64,000 nucleotides of DNA from Bifidobacterium apri (GTDB lineage Bacteria > Actinomycetota > Actinomycetes > Actinomycetales > Bifidobacteriaceae): the NCBI RefSeq assembly GCF_009299485.1, contig NZ_WBSO01000012.1, positions 1-64,000 of the forward strand, in the 5' to 3' direction. Of this stretch, positions 37,225-47,442 are shown in pieces. Both the position numbers and the translations under genes were made by a program. The notes beneath the pieces were generated by a model that had not been told where the DNA came from, did no database searches, and saw only the letters and a list, made by a program, of their open reading frames with translations. The stretch's first letter is position 1; each line of letters starts with the position of its first letter.

Positions 37225-40200
37225 GTGGGGCGAAGATGGACACAACCATCCACTTGAGTGAAGAACAGGCGAAAGTCGCCAACGCGTCCGAAGCCGATGA
37301 CGTGCTCGTCGTCGCGGGTGCGGGCAGTGGAAAAACAACGACGATGACCGAGCGGGTGAATCATCTCATCGCCTCAGGCGTACCGTCGGAGCGCATCCTC
37401 GGTTTGACATTCACGAAGAAAGCGGCCGCTGAACTGTCCAGCAGGGTTTCCAGCGGTGCGGCAAACGGCACCAGTATGCTGCTCAAACCCACCGTCATGA
37501 CCTATGACGCGTTCTTCCAGTCGATTGTCAGACAATATGGCCTGCTCATCGGCTTCGACCAGGACACGCAACCGCTCAGCGATGCCGGGGCATTCCAATT
37601 GGCTTCCAACGTGGTTGACGCGCATCTCGACCAACTGTTCGCCGCCGTCGGACAAACCGACGGTGACAACGGCTCCGAATCGGCCGAGGATTCTGCCGAC
37701 AACGACACTCCCGACGGCACGCAACAAGGAGCGTTCACCACGCTGGTGGGCCGTCTGCTCAACCTGTCGCATGCGATCAGCGGCGCCATGATCGGCGGGG
37801 ACTGCGATTCGTTTGCCGAGGCGGTGCGTCGCGTCCGGCATTGGGATGACGCGTTCATCGACCGACTGCAGCACATCATCGGCGCCGATACCGCAGAACG
37901 CGGAGTGCAGATTCCCGCGGGCGATCCACTGGCGAAAAGCGTTCCGAAACCGCCCAAACAGCTGAAAAAGGACAGTGACGAAACCTACGGCAACAAAGTC
38001 AGGGAATACCAGGAGAAATTACGCAACCTGCGTGCCGACTCCGCACTCTTCCACTGCGCACAACTGCGGGATGTGACCAGGCAGCGCAACGTCCTGCTGG
38101 ACCTGGCCGAAGCCTACGAGCAGGCCAAACGCGAGTCGGGCATGGCGGAATTCAGCGATTTCACCATCGCCGCCTACCAACTGGTCAGACGATTCCCCTC
38201 CATCGGACAGCAATACCGCAACCGGTACACGCACGTGCTGCTCGACGAATATCAGGACACATCCACCACACAAGCGGAACTCATCGCCGCCCTCTTCCAC
38301 CCCGAAGCGCATGCCACGGCACCCGGCGCCACCGCCGACCGGTCCGCGGTGACCGCCGTCGGCGACCCCTACCAGTCGATTTACGCGTGGCGCGGAGCCA
38401 GCCCGGGCGCCCTGCGCATCTTCCAACGCGCCTTCGGCCTGGAACAGCCCGGATACCAACCCTTCCCGATGACCATCAGCCGCAGGAACCCGCGCGCTGT
38501 GCTCCGCATGGCCAACAACCTCACCATGCGGCTGCGCCGTCCTCATCGCAGGCCAAGCAGTTCACGTATGGCCGAAGTCGATGTCCTTCCCCTGAACCCC
38601 GCCCCCGATCGGGATGAACTCGGCACCATCGGCATCCAAGAATACGAGACCCTCGGTCAGGAAATTGATGGGGTCGTGCGATTCGCAAAACTCGCCATCG
38701 CGCGTCACGCCAGCGCCGACCCTGCAACTGAAGCCAGCAGACGACCGCATGTCGCCATCCTGTTCCGCAGCAAACAGCGGATGGACAAGTACGCCCAAGC
38801 CTTGCGCCGCGCGGGACTGAGCGTGCAAATGGTCGGGTACTCCGCGCTGTTGGAGCGCGCGGATGTGCGCGACATCCTCGCGTTGCTGCACGTGGTGAGC
38901 GACCCGACCGACTCGCAATCCTTGATGCGTCTGCTGGCAACCCCACGATTCCATATGGAAGCGAGCGATCTGACCGCATTATCCGCGCTCGCCAACCGGC
39001 GTGATACCGATCGGCGGTATCAGGCACTCGTTCAAGCGGGATATGCGACCGGTGAGGAACGCGCGCGTGATCGGGCGGCCATGGTGCGTGAGTATCGTGA
39101 ACAGCTGCCGCATCTGGTGTACCTGTCCGACGTGGTCGATCAAGCGCAAACAGCAGACGATCTGGCGGGCAGCGGGATGAGCGATACGGCGGTGGACGCC
39201 GTATTGCACGCCGGGCGTATCCTGCGTGAAGTGCGCAAGGCGATGGATTTGCCGCTCGACCATGTGGTTCGTGCAGCGGCACGCGCACTCGACTTGGACA
39301 TCGACACGGTGCTCGCCCAAGCGTTCGCATTCCCGGACGTTCCGGTCAATCCGTCCCTCGCCCACGCCCCGGTCGAATCCATCATCGAACTGGTGGGTAC
39401 CTACACCCAGGAAATCACCCAAGGCAAACAGGTCACCTTGCGCGGATTCATCACGTGGGTCGATTCGCTGAAGAAGGTGGACGACCCGACCGCGGCAATC
39501 GCCACAGAACCGGTTGACGTCATCCTCATGACGATCCATCAGGCCAAAGGCTTGCAGTGGGACGCCGTCGCCGTCGTCGATGTCAACGAGACGACCTTCC
39601 CAAGCAATCAAGGCGACTATCTCAGCGTCAAATGCGCAAATGACAGCCAGGACACGTCCGACGGCCCATCGGATACGTCCCCATGGCAGCCACCGGAATA
39701 CACGGAGCAAGCCAATACGTGGTTGACCAGCGCCGACATGGTGCCTGCCCCCGTGCGCGCCGACGCCGACATTCTGCCACGATTCCCGCACGACGCGACG
39801 GTGGGCGGCGACCCGGTCGAAGCGCTCGACGCTTTCGACGACACGCTTACTGTTGCCGATGAAGTGTTCGGCACCGGGCGCGATCTGCCGTTGGACGACA
39901 TGGACACCATCGACAAGAACAAGCTGTTCCTCACCCAGCGTGAGGAGTATGGTCGTCGTCTGCACGAGGACGAGCGGCGTTTGGCGTATGTCGCCGTCAC
40001 GCGAGCCAAGCACGACGTGCTGGTCACGGCGGCGAAATACAGCACGACGGACATGATCGCCTCAAGCGGCAAAGTGACCCCGGGCTCGGTGTTCTGGCAG
40101 GAAATGTACGATTCCATGAGCCATGATGCGCGCACGGGGGCGCTGGGGGCCGTGCTCGATGTCGTGGCGCTGCCATCGTGGGCGGACGGCCAAGAACTTG

Positions 40201-41369
40201 AAGCGGACCCGGACACGGACGCCGACGACGGGCAGCCGCATACGCTCGAATCGGTGGGAGAGAATCTGCCCAAGGGCTTCTTCATCGGTGATGATGCGCG
40301 CATATTCGAAGACACCGTGGTCGGTCAGGCGTGGCGAACGCCGCAAGAACTGACCCATGCTGATGGACATCTGCCGTGGCCGGGCATGTTGAGCGAGCAG
40401 ACCCGGCGCAATCTTGACCAGTCTGCACAGCATGCGCTTGACTGGATCTGCGCTGAACGCGGCAAGTCCATGAAGCCGCAAGAACTCGAGGATACCGGTG
40501 TGTTGACGCGCAGCACGCGCGCTTTGCTCGACGATATCGACTTGCAACCTCAGGAATACCAGCTGAAGATCGATCAGCGCGACCTGGACAAGCAGGTCGA
40601 ACAGACCGCGCAACGGCTGATGGCCAACACTCGTCGTTCGGTCACCTCGCTGCAAGCCCAAAGCGGGGAAACCGACCGTCGCAAACTGCAAGAATTCTGG
40701 CGCGGCATGATCCGCCCGATTCCGCATGTCGCCTCGCCGACCGCCGAAGCGGGAACGGTGTTCCACGCGTGGGCTGAACGCTTTATCAACGCGTTCAATG
40801 ATGACGCCATCACAGATGACGTGACAGACATGCCCGCATCTGGCGCGATGGTTTCGCGTGAAGCCATGATTCAGGAGTTGCAGGACAGAGAGCGGCAATA
40901 CGCTGATGCCAGCCAACCGGTCACCGCTGTCGACAAGCGGCTCGCTGTTTGGGAACGCCGGTTGGTCGCCTCCCGGTGGGCGGAACGTCGACCGCAAGCC
41001 GCTGAACGTCAGATCGTCGTTGCTGTGCCGCAGCTGGATCACATCATCGTCCATGGCAAGCTCGACGCGGTTTTCTATGGTGGTCTCGATCCGCACGATG
41101 ACACGAAGCGGTTCACCATCGTCGACTGGAAAACCGGCAGGAAACCAAGCAAGCAGAGTGATATCGACGAGAAACTCGCCCAACTGGACATGTACCGGCT
41201 GCTGCTTTCGCGGGTTGAGAACGTTCCGTTGGACTCCATCGATGCCACCTTGTACTATCTGAGTGAGGCTACAGAGGCTGACCGCGAGTTGCATGCGCGC
41301 GGAAAAACAGAACAGGATATCCTTGCCGAGCTGAGCTCCGGAATCCCCGAGGAATCTGACAACGACTGA
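37221..41369 (+). CDS. AdnB-like UvrD helicase / PD-(D/E)XK nuclease subunit
   Basis: 1382 residues, ATG overlapping the preceding stop (ATGA). A complete UvrD-type motor: Walker A AGAGSGKTTT (~32), LGLTFTKKAAAEL, LLDEYQDTS (~340), AVGDPYQSIYAWRGA, VILMTIHQAKGLQWDAVAVV and LAYVAVTRAKHD. The C-terminal nuclease has IIVHGKLDAVFY and VDWKTGRKP (~1301), then QLDMYRLLL. Long acidic inserts interrupt the motor around 155-185 and between 800 and 900. Partner of the preceding gene; both carry motor and nuclease, the AdnAB pattern rather than RecBCD. Second in a tight two-gene operon. Confidence 0.9.
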   Translation: MSGAKMDTTIHLSEEQAKVANASEADDVLVVAGAGSGKTTTMTERVNHLIASGVPSERILGLTFTKKAAAELSSRVSSGAANGTSMLLKPTVMTYDAFFQSIVRQYGLLIGFDQDTQPLSDAGAFQLASNVVDAHLDQLFAAVGQTDGDNGSESAEDSADNDTPDGTQQGAFTTLVGRLLNLSHAISGAMIGGDCDSFAEAVRRVRHWDDAFIDRLQHIIGADTAERGVQIPAGDPLAKSVPKPPKQLKKDSDETYGNKVREYQEKLRNLRADSALFHCAQLRDVTRQRNVLLDLAEAYEQAKRESGMAEFSDFTIAAYQLVRRFPSIGQQYRNRYTHVLLDEYQDTSTTQAELIAALFHPEAHATAPGATADRSAVTAVGDPYQSIYAWRGASPGALRIFQRAFGLEQPGYQPFPMTISRRNPRAVLRMANNLTMRLRRPHRRPSSSRMAEVDVLPLNPAPDRDELGTIGIQEYETLGQEIDGVVRFAKLAIARHASADPATEASRRPHVAILFRSKQRMDKYAQALRRAGLSVQMVGYSALLERADVRDILALLHVVSDPTDSQSLMRLLATPRFHMEASDLTALSALANRRDTDRRYQALVQAGYATGEERARDRAAMVREYREQLPHLVYLSDVVDQAQTADDLAGSGMSDTAVDAVLHAGRILREVRKAMDLPLDHVVRAAARALDLDIDTVLAQAFAFPDVPVNPSLAHAPVESIIELVGTYTQEITQGKQVTLRGFITWVDSLKKVDDPTAAIATEPVDVILMTIHQAKGLQWDAVAVVDVNETTFPSNQGDYLSVKCANDSQDTSDGPSDTSPWQPPEYTEQANTWLTSADMVPAPVRADADILPRFPHDATVGGDPVEALDAFDDTLTVADEVFGTGRDLPLDDMDTIDKNKLFLTQREEYGRRLHEDERRLAYVAVTRAKHDVLVTAAKYSTTDMIASSGKVTPGSVFWQEMYDSMSHDARTGALGAVLDVVALPSWADGQELEADPDTDADDGQPHTLESVGENLPKGFFIGDDARIFEDTVVGQAWRTPQELTHADGHLPWPGMLSEQTRRNLDQSAQHALDWICAERGKSMKPQELEDTGVLTRSTRALLDDIDLQPQEYQLKIDQRDLDKQVEQTAQRLMANTRRSVTSLQAQSGETDRRKLQEFWRGMIRPIPHVASPTAEAGTVFHAWAERFINAFNDDAITDDVTDMPASGAMVSREAMIQELQDRERQYADASQPVTAVDKRLAVWERRLVASRWAERRPQAAERQIVVAVPQLDHIIVHGKLDAVFYGGLDPHDDTKRFTIVDWKTGRKPSKQSDIDEKLAQLDMYRLLLSRVENVPLDSIDATLYYLSEATEADRELHARGKTEQDILAELSSGIPEESDND

Positions 41370-41512
41370 CCTGCGCGAGGGCGCGGGTGGCGGTTCAGGA
41401 CTGGAAAACGCGTCCGTGAACGGTCATGTCAGCGGGACCGCGACCCTCGAGCAGCATGTGTGGGCGGGCACACGTGCCGGATGTTGATTCGAAACGAAAG
41501 TGAGGAGACATC

Positions 41513-42436
41513 ATGGGCGCGACCCGCGACCATATCAACCATGCCAAGGCATCGAACCGGAATCATACCGGAGATGCACGCATCGACCACCGCAACCACA
41601 CGCCATATCAGCGTTCGCCGCAGGTCATCATCCCGCAGCCGACGACGCGAAGCCAAACCGAGCCTGCCGCACTCGTGAAGCCTGCCGCGCTCGTGAAGCC
41701 GGACGCGATTGCCGCGCCAAGCAGCAGCGTCACCTATCGGCCGCTTGCGGCGAACGACCTTCCGGCAGTCATCGACGAATACGACCAGACGTGGGGATTC
41801 AAGCCGCTGTCGCAGCGTCGGCCATTGTCGCAGATGGTGTCAAAACGATTCGTCATGCATTATCTCGAAGGCACAACGAGAGCGGAAGTCGCCGAACTCG
41901 ACGGACAAGTCCTCGGTCTGACCTTCGCCCAAGTCGACGGTGAACAACCGCTCTATCCGCACGCACAGGAGACGCTCGCCGGCATCGATGACCGGTTGCG
42001 CGCTGACGACACCGGTTCGATCGCCTTGCGTGAAACCTTGTACTGGCATCGCGCCGAGAACCGTCTCGAGCGCATCAGCCAGATCGGCAAAGTCACCCAA
42101 GCGGAATTGCGGTTGTTCCTCGTGTCGCCCAAAGCCCGAGGACACGGCGTGGGCGGAGGCTTGTGGCGTCGTCTGATGGCGTATTTCCAGGACCGTGGCG
42201 TCAAACGCTACTTCCTGCATACGGATAACAGCTGCGATGTCGGCTTCTACGACCATCAAGGCCTGGTATGCAATGCGAAACGCATCGCCGCGGATCATCC
42301 GGAGGATCATGTCGAGAAGATGTACGGGCGGATGAACGACTTGTACATTTATTCGGGCGAGCCGTCCCGTACCGTACGGCACCGTCGGCGTGCAGGAGCG
42401 TCTGTCGCGCAACAGCAATCGAAACGGGGTGAGTAA
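41513..42436 (+). CDS. GNAT-family N-acetyltransferase
   Basis: 307 residues, ATG 41513, preceded by GTGAGGAG. Residues 1-75 are disordered, rich in His, Asn, Thr and Gln. A GNAT fold follows: TYRPLAANDLPAVIDEYDQT opens it, then the acetyl-CoA loop LFLVSPKARGHGVGGGLWRRL (~200-220) with R/Q-x-x-G-x-G/A form, and YFLHTDNSCDVGFYDHQGL near the end. Substrate unknown. The 3' end abuts the MFS gene with no gap, so the pair is co-transcribed and may be functionally linked (for example acetylation plus export of a small compound). Confidence 0.82.
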   Translation: MGATRDHINHAKASNRNHTGDARIDHRNHTPYQRSPQVIIPQPTTRSQTEPAALVKPAALVKPDAIAAPSSSVTYRPLAANDLPAVIDEYDQTWGFKPLSQRRPLSQMVSKRFVMHYLEGTTRAEVAELDGQVLGLTFAQVDGEQPLYPHAQETLAGIDDRLRADDTGSIALRETLYWHRAENRLERISQIGKVTQAELRLFLVSPKARGHGVGGGLWRRLMAYFQDRGVKRYFLHTDNSCDVGFYDHQGLVCNAKRIAADHPEDHVEKMYGRMNDLYIYSGEPSRTVRHRRRAGASVAQQQSKRGE

Positions 42437-43819
42437 GTGGCCACGACGCCGTCAAGCGCCGCAGCTGTCGCCGAGCGGGCGGGATCGCCGTACGCCCGGC
42501 TGTTCCGCCTGCCCGGTGCGAAGGCCTTCTGCATCTCCGGAGCGGTGGCGCGTCTGCCGATTTCGATGATGAGTCTGGGCATTGTGCTCGCGCTGAATCA
42601 CCTGTATGACAACTGGACGATCGCCGGAACCATGAGCGCGGTCTATATCCTCGCTGTTTCGGCGGTCACCCCGTTCTACGCGCGCCTGTTCGACCGGCTT
42701 GGCCAGCGGCGTGTCGGATTCCCCGTGCTCGCCCTGCAAGTGACCAGCATGCTGGTCTTCGCGTTCGCCGCCATGGCACGCGTCCCGATCGCCGTACTCT
42801 TCGTTCTCGCTGTGCTCATGGGCCTGTGCCAATTCTCCATCGGCGCGCTCGTGCGCACGCGCTGGGCATACGCGCTTCGCGGCAACCCGGACGCTTCGCT
42901 GCTGAACACCGCATACGCGCTGGAAGCCGCAGTCGACGAAATCGTGTTCATCCTAGGGCCGATTCTCGCGGCCTTCCTTGCGACATCGGTCAGCCCGGTT
43001 TCCCAACTGTTCGTGCCGACACTCGCCGCCGGCATCGGGGGAGCGGTGTTCTTCTCGCTGCGCAACACCGCGCCGCCGGTCATCGAAGTGGTGGATGTCA
43101 CGCCGGCACCCGCCGATGACGCCGATGTGCTGCGCGCCACCAGCCGTGGGACGCAAACCGGTGAGGACGAGGGCACGGCTATTGCATTGGACAGTGGCGG
43201 CCTGCGAACCACGCGTCACGGCAATCGCAGCGTGCTCACCTACCCGGGCATCGGGCCGTTGCTGGCGGTGTTCATCGTGTTCAACATCAGCTTCAACGCG
43301 TTCGACGTGTCGATGACAGCCGACTACAAGGCGCTCGGCATCGAAAAATTCCTCGGGCTGCAGCTTGCCATGTTCGCGCTCGGCTCGTGCATCGGCGCGA
43401 TCATCTTCGGCACGCGCAAACTCAAGGGATCGAACTGGTCGCATATGGTGGGGTTCCTCTGCCTGCTGACCTGCGGGTACGTGCTGTTCCGGCTGAGCAT
43501 GGACCATCTGATACTGCTTGGCGTCCTCGAAATCCTCGCCGGTCTGTGCGTGTCGCCGCTGTTCGCGACCGGCAACCTCATCGTCAAGGACATCGTGCCG
43601 GAAAGCTCGCTGACCGAAGGTCTGTCGTGGGTGACGACCGCCGGAACCGTCGGCACGTCGCTCGGATCGACCATCGCAGGCGTGGTCGTTGACCATGCAG
43701 GGCCTCACGCCGGGCTCATGATCCCGTGGATCGCCACGGCGTGCGCCGTTCCGATTGCGCTGCTCGGGTGGAGGCTGTCCCGTCGCAACCGTCAAGACGG
43801 CAGGAACGGGCAAGGTTGA
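42437..43819 (+). CDS. Major facilitator superfamily transporter
   Basis: 460 residues with GTG start directly after the preceding stop. Twelve predicted TM helices, with MFS motif A-like FDRLGQRRVGFP between helices 2 and 3 (about 80-90). The central loop (about 205-260) is long, soluble and Asp/Thr-rich. Helix 10-12 region includes LAGLCVSPLFATGNLIV and GTSLGSTIAGVVVDH. Sequence style matches the sugar/drug exporter-type MFS proteins that bifidobacterial genomes carry in many copies. Substrate cannot be read from sequence. Linked to the GNAT upstream. Confidence 0.85.
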   Translation: MATTPSSAAAVAERAGSPYARLFRLPGAKAFCISGAVARLPISMMSLGIVLALNHLYDNWTIAGTMSAVYILAVSAVTPFYARLFDRLGQRRVGFPVLALQVTSMLVFAFAAMARVPIAVLFVLAVLMGLCQFSIGALVRTRWAYALRGNPDASLLNTAYALEAAVDEIVFILGPILAAFLATSVSPVSQLFVPTLAAGIGGAVFFSLRNTAPPVIEVVDVTPAPADDADVLRATSRGTQTGEDEGTAIALDSGGLRTTRHGNRSVLTYPGIGPLLAVFIVFNISFNAFDVSMTADYKALGIEKFLGLQLAMFALGSCIGAIIFGTRKLKGSNWSHMVGFLCLLTCGYVLFRLSMDHLILLGVLEILAGLCVSPLFATGNLIVKDIVPESSLTEGLSWVTTAGTVGTSLGSTIAGVVVDHAGPHAGLMIPWIATACAVPIALLGWRLSRRNRQDGRNGQG

Positions 43820-43887
43820 AGGTCAAGACAGTCGCTGGGCAGTCGCAGGACGGTCGCAACGGTCGAAGCGTCTCTTTACCTTTTTAA

Positions 43888-44733
<846 letters not shown>

Positions 44734-44748
44734 CCTCCCGCTCCATCT

Positions 44749-44946
44749 CAAACTGGTTACGCTGGGAGGCTCGCAGGCGTAGCCAGTTTGTGCAGTTTCC
44801 CAAACTGGTTGCGCTGGGTGGGGTGTAGGCGTGGCCAGTTTGTGTGTTGTCTCAAACTGGTTGCGCTGAGCGGGGTGTAGAGGTAGCCAGTTTGTGCGGT
44901 TCCTCAAACTGGTTACGCAGGGAGGCTCGTTGGCGTAGCTGGTTTG
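44749..44946. repeat. 52-bp-period array of the 42-bp hairpin element (four units)
   Basis: Four units start at 44749, 44801, 44853 and 44905, exactly 52 bp apart. Each has CAAACTGGTT(A/G)CGC at the left and GTAGCCAGTTTG-like sequence at the right, with a 10-bp spacer such as TGCAGTTTCC. Arms pair perfectly if G-T wobble is allowed. Lies directly between dapB and the AbiEi/DUF559-like gene. Confidence 0.95.
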
Positions 44947-45099
44947 TATCGGAAATGTTCTGTCGGCGTTCTGGTAGTTTGGTCGCATAGAAAGCCGGTG
45001 TGCAACGGTTATCCACATCATCTGTTGCCCACGTCATCTTTTATCCACATTCATTCTGTCTGCTTTCTACGTTCCTTTCGTTCCGAATATGCTCGGGGC
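44947..45099. promoter_or_regulatory. Upstream region of the AbiEi/DUF559-like gene
   Basis: AT-richer than flanks. GAATAT at 45085-45090 could be a -10 box; nine bases separate it from ATG 45100, so a leaderless or very short leader is possible. Weak evidence; no Shine-Dalgarno site is seen. Confidence 0.3.
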
Positions 45100-46068
45100 A
45101 TGAGGAACCATTATCGTGTCATCCAGCTGATGAATGAGGCGCTGGAACAACGTCGTTGTGCGTTTTCGACCATCAGGTCCGAGAATGCGGCTCTTCGTCG
45201 TCGTGCTCTTGGCGATGACGCAGAATTGTTGCGCCCTGCACGAGGTCTATATATTCCCGTGTCATATTGGAATGGCCTGACTCCTGAAGAAAGAACCATG
45301 CATATCGCGCGGGGGTTCGCAGCGTGGCATCCCAATTGGATTTTCGGTGGCAATGTCGCGGCGGCTGTCCATGGACTGGACGGTTCGTGGAAGATACATG
45401 ATGGCACTGTGACGATAGTCAGTTCGTTCCAGCAGAGTTACAGTCCGATGGCCAAGGTCAGAAGGACATATATACCTGAAGGAATGATGAAGACACAGGC
45501 CGTGGATGGCGTCACTGTGCTTGATAAAATTTCGACAGTTCTGAACTGCGCATCCCAATATGAATTTCCGGTAGCGCTTGCCGTCGCCGATTCGGCGTTG
45601 CGACAGGGGCTGGCGTGTGAGAATGTTCTTGAGGCTTGCCGTCGTTGGGATACGATGTATGAGAATGTCGTACCGGTTGTGCGCCATGCCAATGCTGCCA
45701 GCGAAAATGGAGGCGAGTCGTATTGTCGGGCGGTGATGATCGAAGAGGGCTTCGTCGTACCTGAGCTGCAGGCTGGATTCGTCGATGCGCTCACTGGTGC
45801 CCGATACCGTGTCGATTATCTGTGGCGGCTTTCTGATGGGCAGATCGTCGTCGGGGAGTTTGACGGTACTGAAAAATACGTGAATCCGGTGATGACGGAA
45901 CACCGAAGTATCCGAGAAGTGGTGCAGCAGGAGAGGATGCGTGAGGCTGCTTTACAAAGGTGCGGTGTCACACATATTGTCCGGTTTTCATATGATGAGG
46001 TCGTCGAGCGCGATGCGTTGGTCAAGAAGCTGAAAGAAGCAGGTATTCCGCGCTATTCTGCTCGATGA
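45100..46068 (+). CDS. AbiEi-type winged-helix protein with DUF559/VSR-like nuclease end
   Basis: 322 residues. The N-terminal ~90 residues (AFSTIRSENAALRRRALGDD; RPARGLYIPVSYW) match the AbiEi antitoxin-type winged helix. The C-terminus reads YRVDYLWRLSDGQIVVGEFD, GTEKY, then VVQQERMREAALQRCGVTHI and VRFSYDEV, the D-...-E-F-D-G...K pattern of the restriction-endonuclease-like DUF559/VSR fold. AbiEi domains bind DNA and are antitoxins of type IV systems; no partner toxin (AbiEii) is adjacent. The many orphan copies of this family in actinobacteria are uncharacterised. It sits between two repeat arrays and splits the dap block, which suggests insertion. Confidence 0.75.
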   Translation: MRNHYRVIQLMNEALEQRRCAFSTIRSENAALRRRALGDDAELLRPARGLYIPVSYWNGLTPEERTMHIARGFAAWHPNWIFGGNVAAAVHGLDGSWKIHDGTVTIVSSFQQSYSPMAKVRRTYIPEGMMKTQAVDGVTVLDKISTVLNCASQYEFPVALAVADSALRQGLACENVLEACRRWDTMYENVVPVVRHANAASENGGESYCRAVMIEEGFVVPELQAGFVDALTGARYRVDYLWRLSDGQIVVGEFDGTEKYVNPVMTEHRSIREVVQQERMREAALQRCGVTHIVRFSYDEVVERDALVKKLKEAGIPRYSAR

Positions 46069-46134
46069 CATTAATTTACTGTTGTAGTTGTCGCACGAGC
46101 AGAGCCACGCTGGTGTCGCACGTGCGTATTCTCC

Positions 46135-46410
46135 CAAACTGGTGACGTTAAGCGGCTTGTAAGCGTAGCTGGTTTGTGTGGTTTCCCAAACTGGTGACGT
46201 TGAGAGGCTTGCAGGCGTAGCCAGTTTGTGTGTTGTCTCAAACTGGTTATGCTGGTGGGTCTGTTTGCGTAGATGGTTTGTGTAGTTTCCCAAACTGGTT
46301 ACACTGGGAGACTTGTAGGCGTGGCTGGTTTGTGTGGTTTCGCAAACTGGTTACGCTGGTGAGTCTGTTTGCGTAGCCAGTTTGTGTGGCTTCACAAACT
46401 AGGCACGCAG
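46135..46410. repeat. 52-bp-period array of the 42-bp hairpin element (about 5.5 units)
   Basis: Core GG(T) positions are 46141, 46193, 46245, 46297 and 46349, with a partial sixth unit at 46395-46410; all 52 bp apart. Spacers (TGTGGTTTCC, TGTGTTGTCT, TGTAGTTTCC) match those of the array at 44749-44946. Together the two arrays bracket the AbiEi/DUF559-like gene. Confidence 0.95.
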
Positions 46411-46476
46411 GAACCTTCCGCAAGGGCTTGGATGCGACGGGGTCTGCGTCCCGCCCCAGAGGTACGGTTACCAAGT

Positions 46477-47382
46477 ATGAGTGATACCACCATGCATCTT
46501 CTTGATCCGGCCCCGTTCGGGCGTATTCTGCCCGCAATGGTGACGCCGATGAAAACAGACGGTTCCATCGATTATGAAGCAGCCCAGAAGCTTGCCAAGC
46601 AGCTGGTCGCGGATGGCGCCGATGGTCTGGTGGTCAACGGCACAACCGGCGAATCGCCGGTCACCCACATGGAGGAGAAAGTCGAGCTCGTCACCGCGGT
46701 CAAGGAAGCGGTCGACGTCCCGATTATCTCCGGTGCCGGCTCGAACGACACCGCGCACACCGTACGCATGGTTGAGCAGACGCAAGAGGCGGGCTGCGAC
46801 GCTGTGCTCGTGGTGGCGCCGTACTATTCCCGCCCTTCGCAAGAGGGCATCTTCCGTCACTATCAGGCGGTCAACGAATCGGCGGACAAGCCGATCATCA
46901 TCTATGATGTCCCGGGTCGTACCGGCGTACACATCCAGCTGGAAACGTACCGCCGTATGGCCGAGCTCGATCATGTCAAAGCAGTCAAGGACGCCACGGG
47001 CGACATCGCAGGTGCGGTGCGCAAGCGTTTGGAAACCGGCTTGACTTGGTATTCCGGCGATGATGGTTTGTTCCTGCCGTTCCTGTCCGTCGGCGCTGTC
47101 GGCATCATTTCGGTGATCGCCCACGCCGCCGCCGGTCCGATGCGTGATCTGGCCAATGCGTTCGATCAAGGTGATATTCACACGGCGCAGAAGATCGCCG
47201 TCCAGCTTTCCCCGCTGGTCGAATCGCTCAACGGCACCGGATTCCAGGCGGTTATGGCCAAAGCTGCGCTCAAGGTTCGCGGCGTGCTTGATTGCACGAC
47301 GATGCGTCTGCCGAATGTCGGCCCGGGCGAACCTGAGTTCGAACGCGCGCGCGAAGGCATGCGCGCCGCCGGCCTCCTGTGA
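46477..47382 (+). CDS. dapA: 4-hydroxy-tetrahydrodipicolinate synthase
   Basis: 301 residues, ATG 46477. TIM-barrel Schiff-base aldolase joining pyruvate and aspartate semialdehyde. GTTGESPVT (substrate loop), the Tyr of IYDVPGRTG (~143) and the Schiff-base Lys in AVKDATGD (~170) are all present. 60 bp before rnj, the usual actinobacterial neighbour. No ribosome site is evident just before the ATG, so the 5' end may be very short. Confidence 0.95.
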   Translation: MSDTTMHLLDPAPFGRILPAMVTPMKTDGSIDYEAAQKLAKQLVADGADGLVVNGTTGESPVTHMEEKVELVTAVKEAVDVPIISGAGSNDTAHTVRMVEQTQEAGCDAVLVVAPYYSRPSQEGIFRHYQAVNESADKPIIIYDVPGRTGVHIQLETYRRMAELDHVKAVKDATGDIAGAVRKRLETGLTWYSGDDGLFLPFLSVGAVGIISVIAHAAAGPMRDLANAFDQGDIHTAQKIAVQLSPLVESLNGTGFQAVMAKAALKVRGVLDCTTMRLPNVGPGEPEFERAREGMRAAGLL

Positions 47383-47442
47383 CGGGCACTACCTCGCCTG
47401 TGCATAGGCATGGGCACTAAGTAACAGAAACCCAACGAGGAA

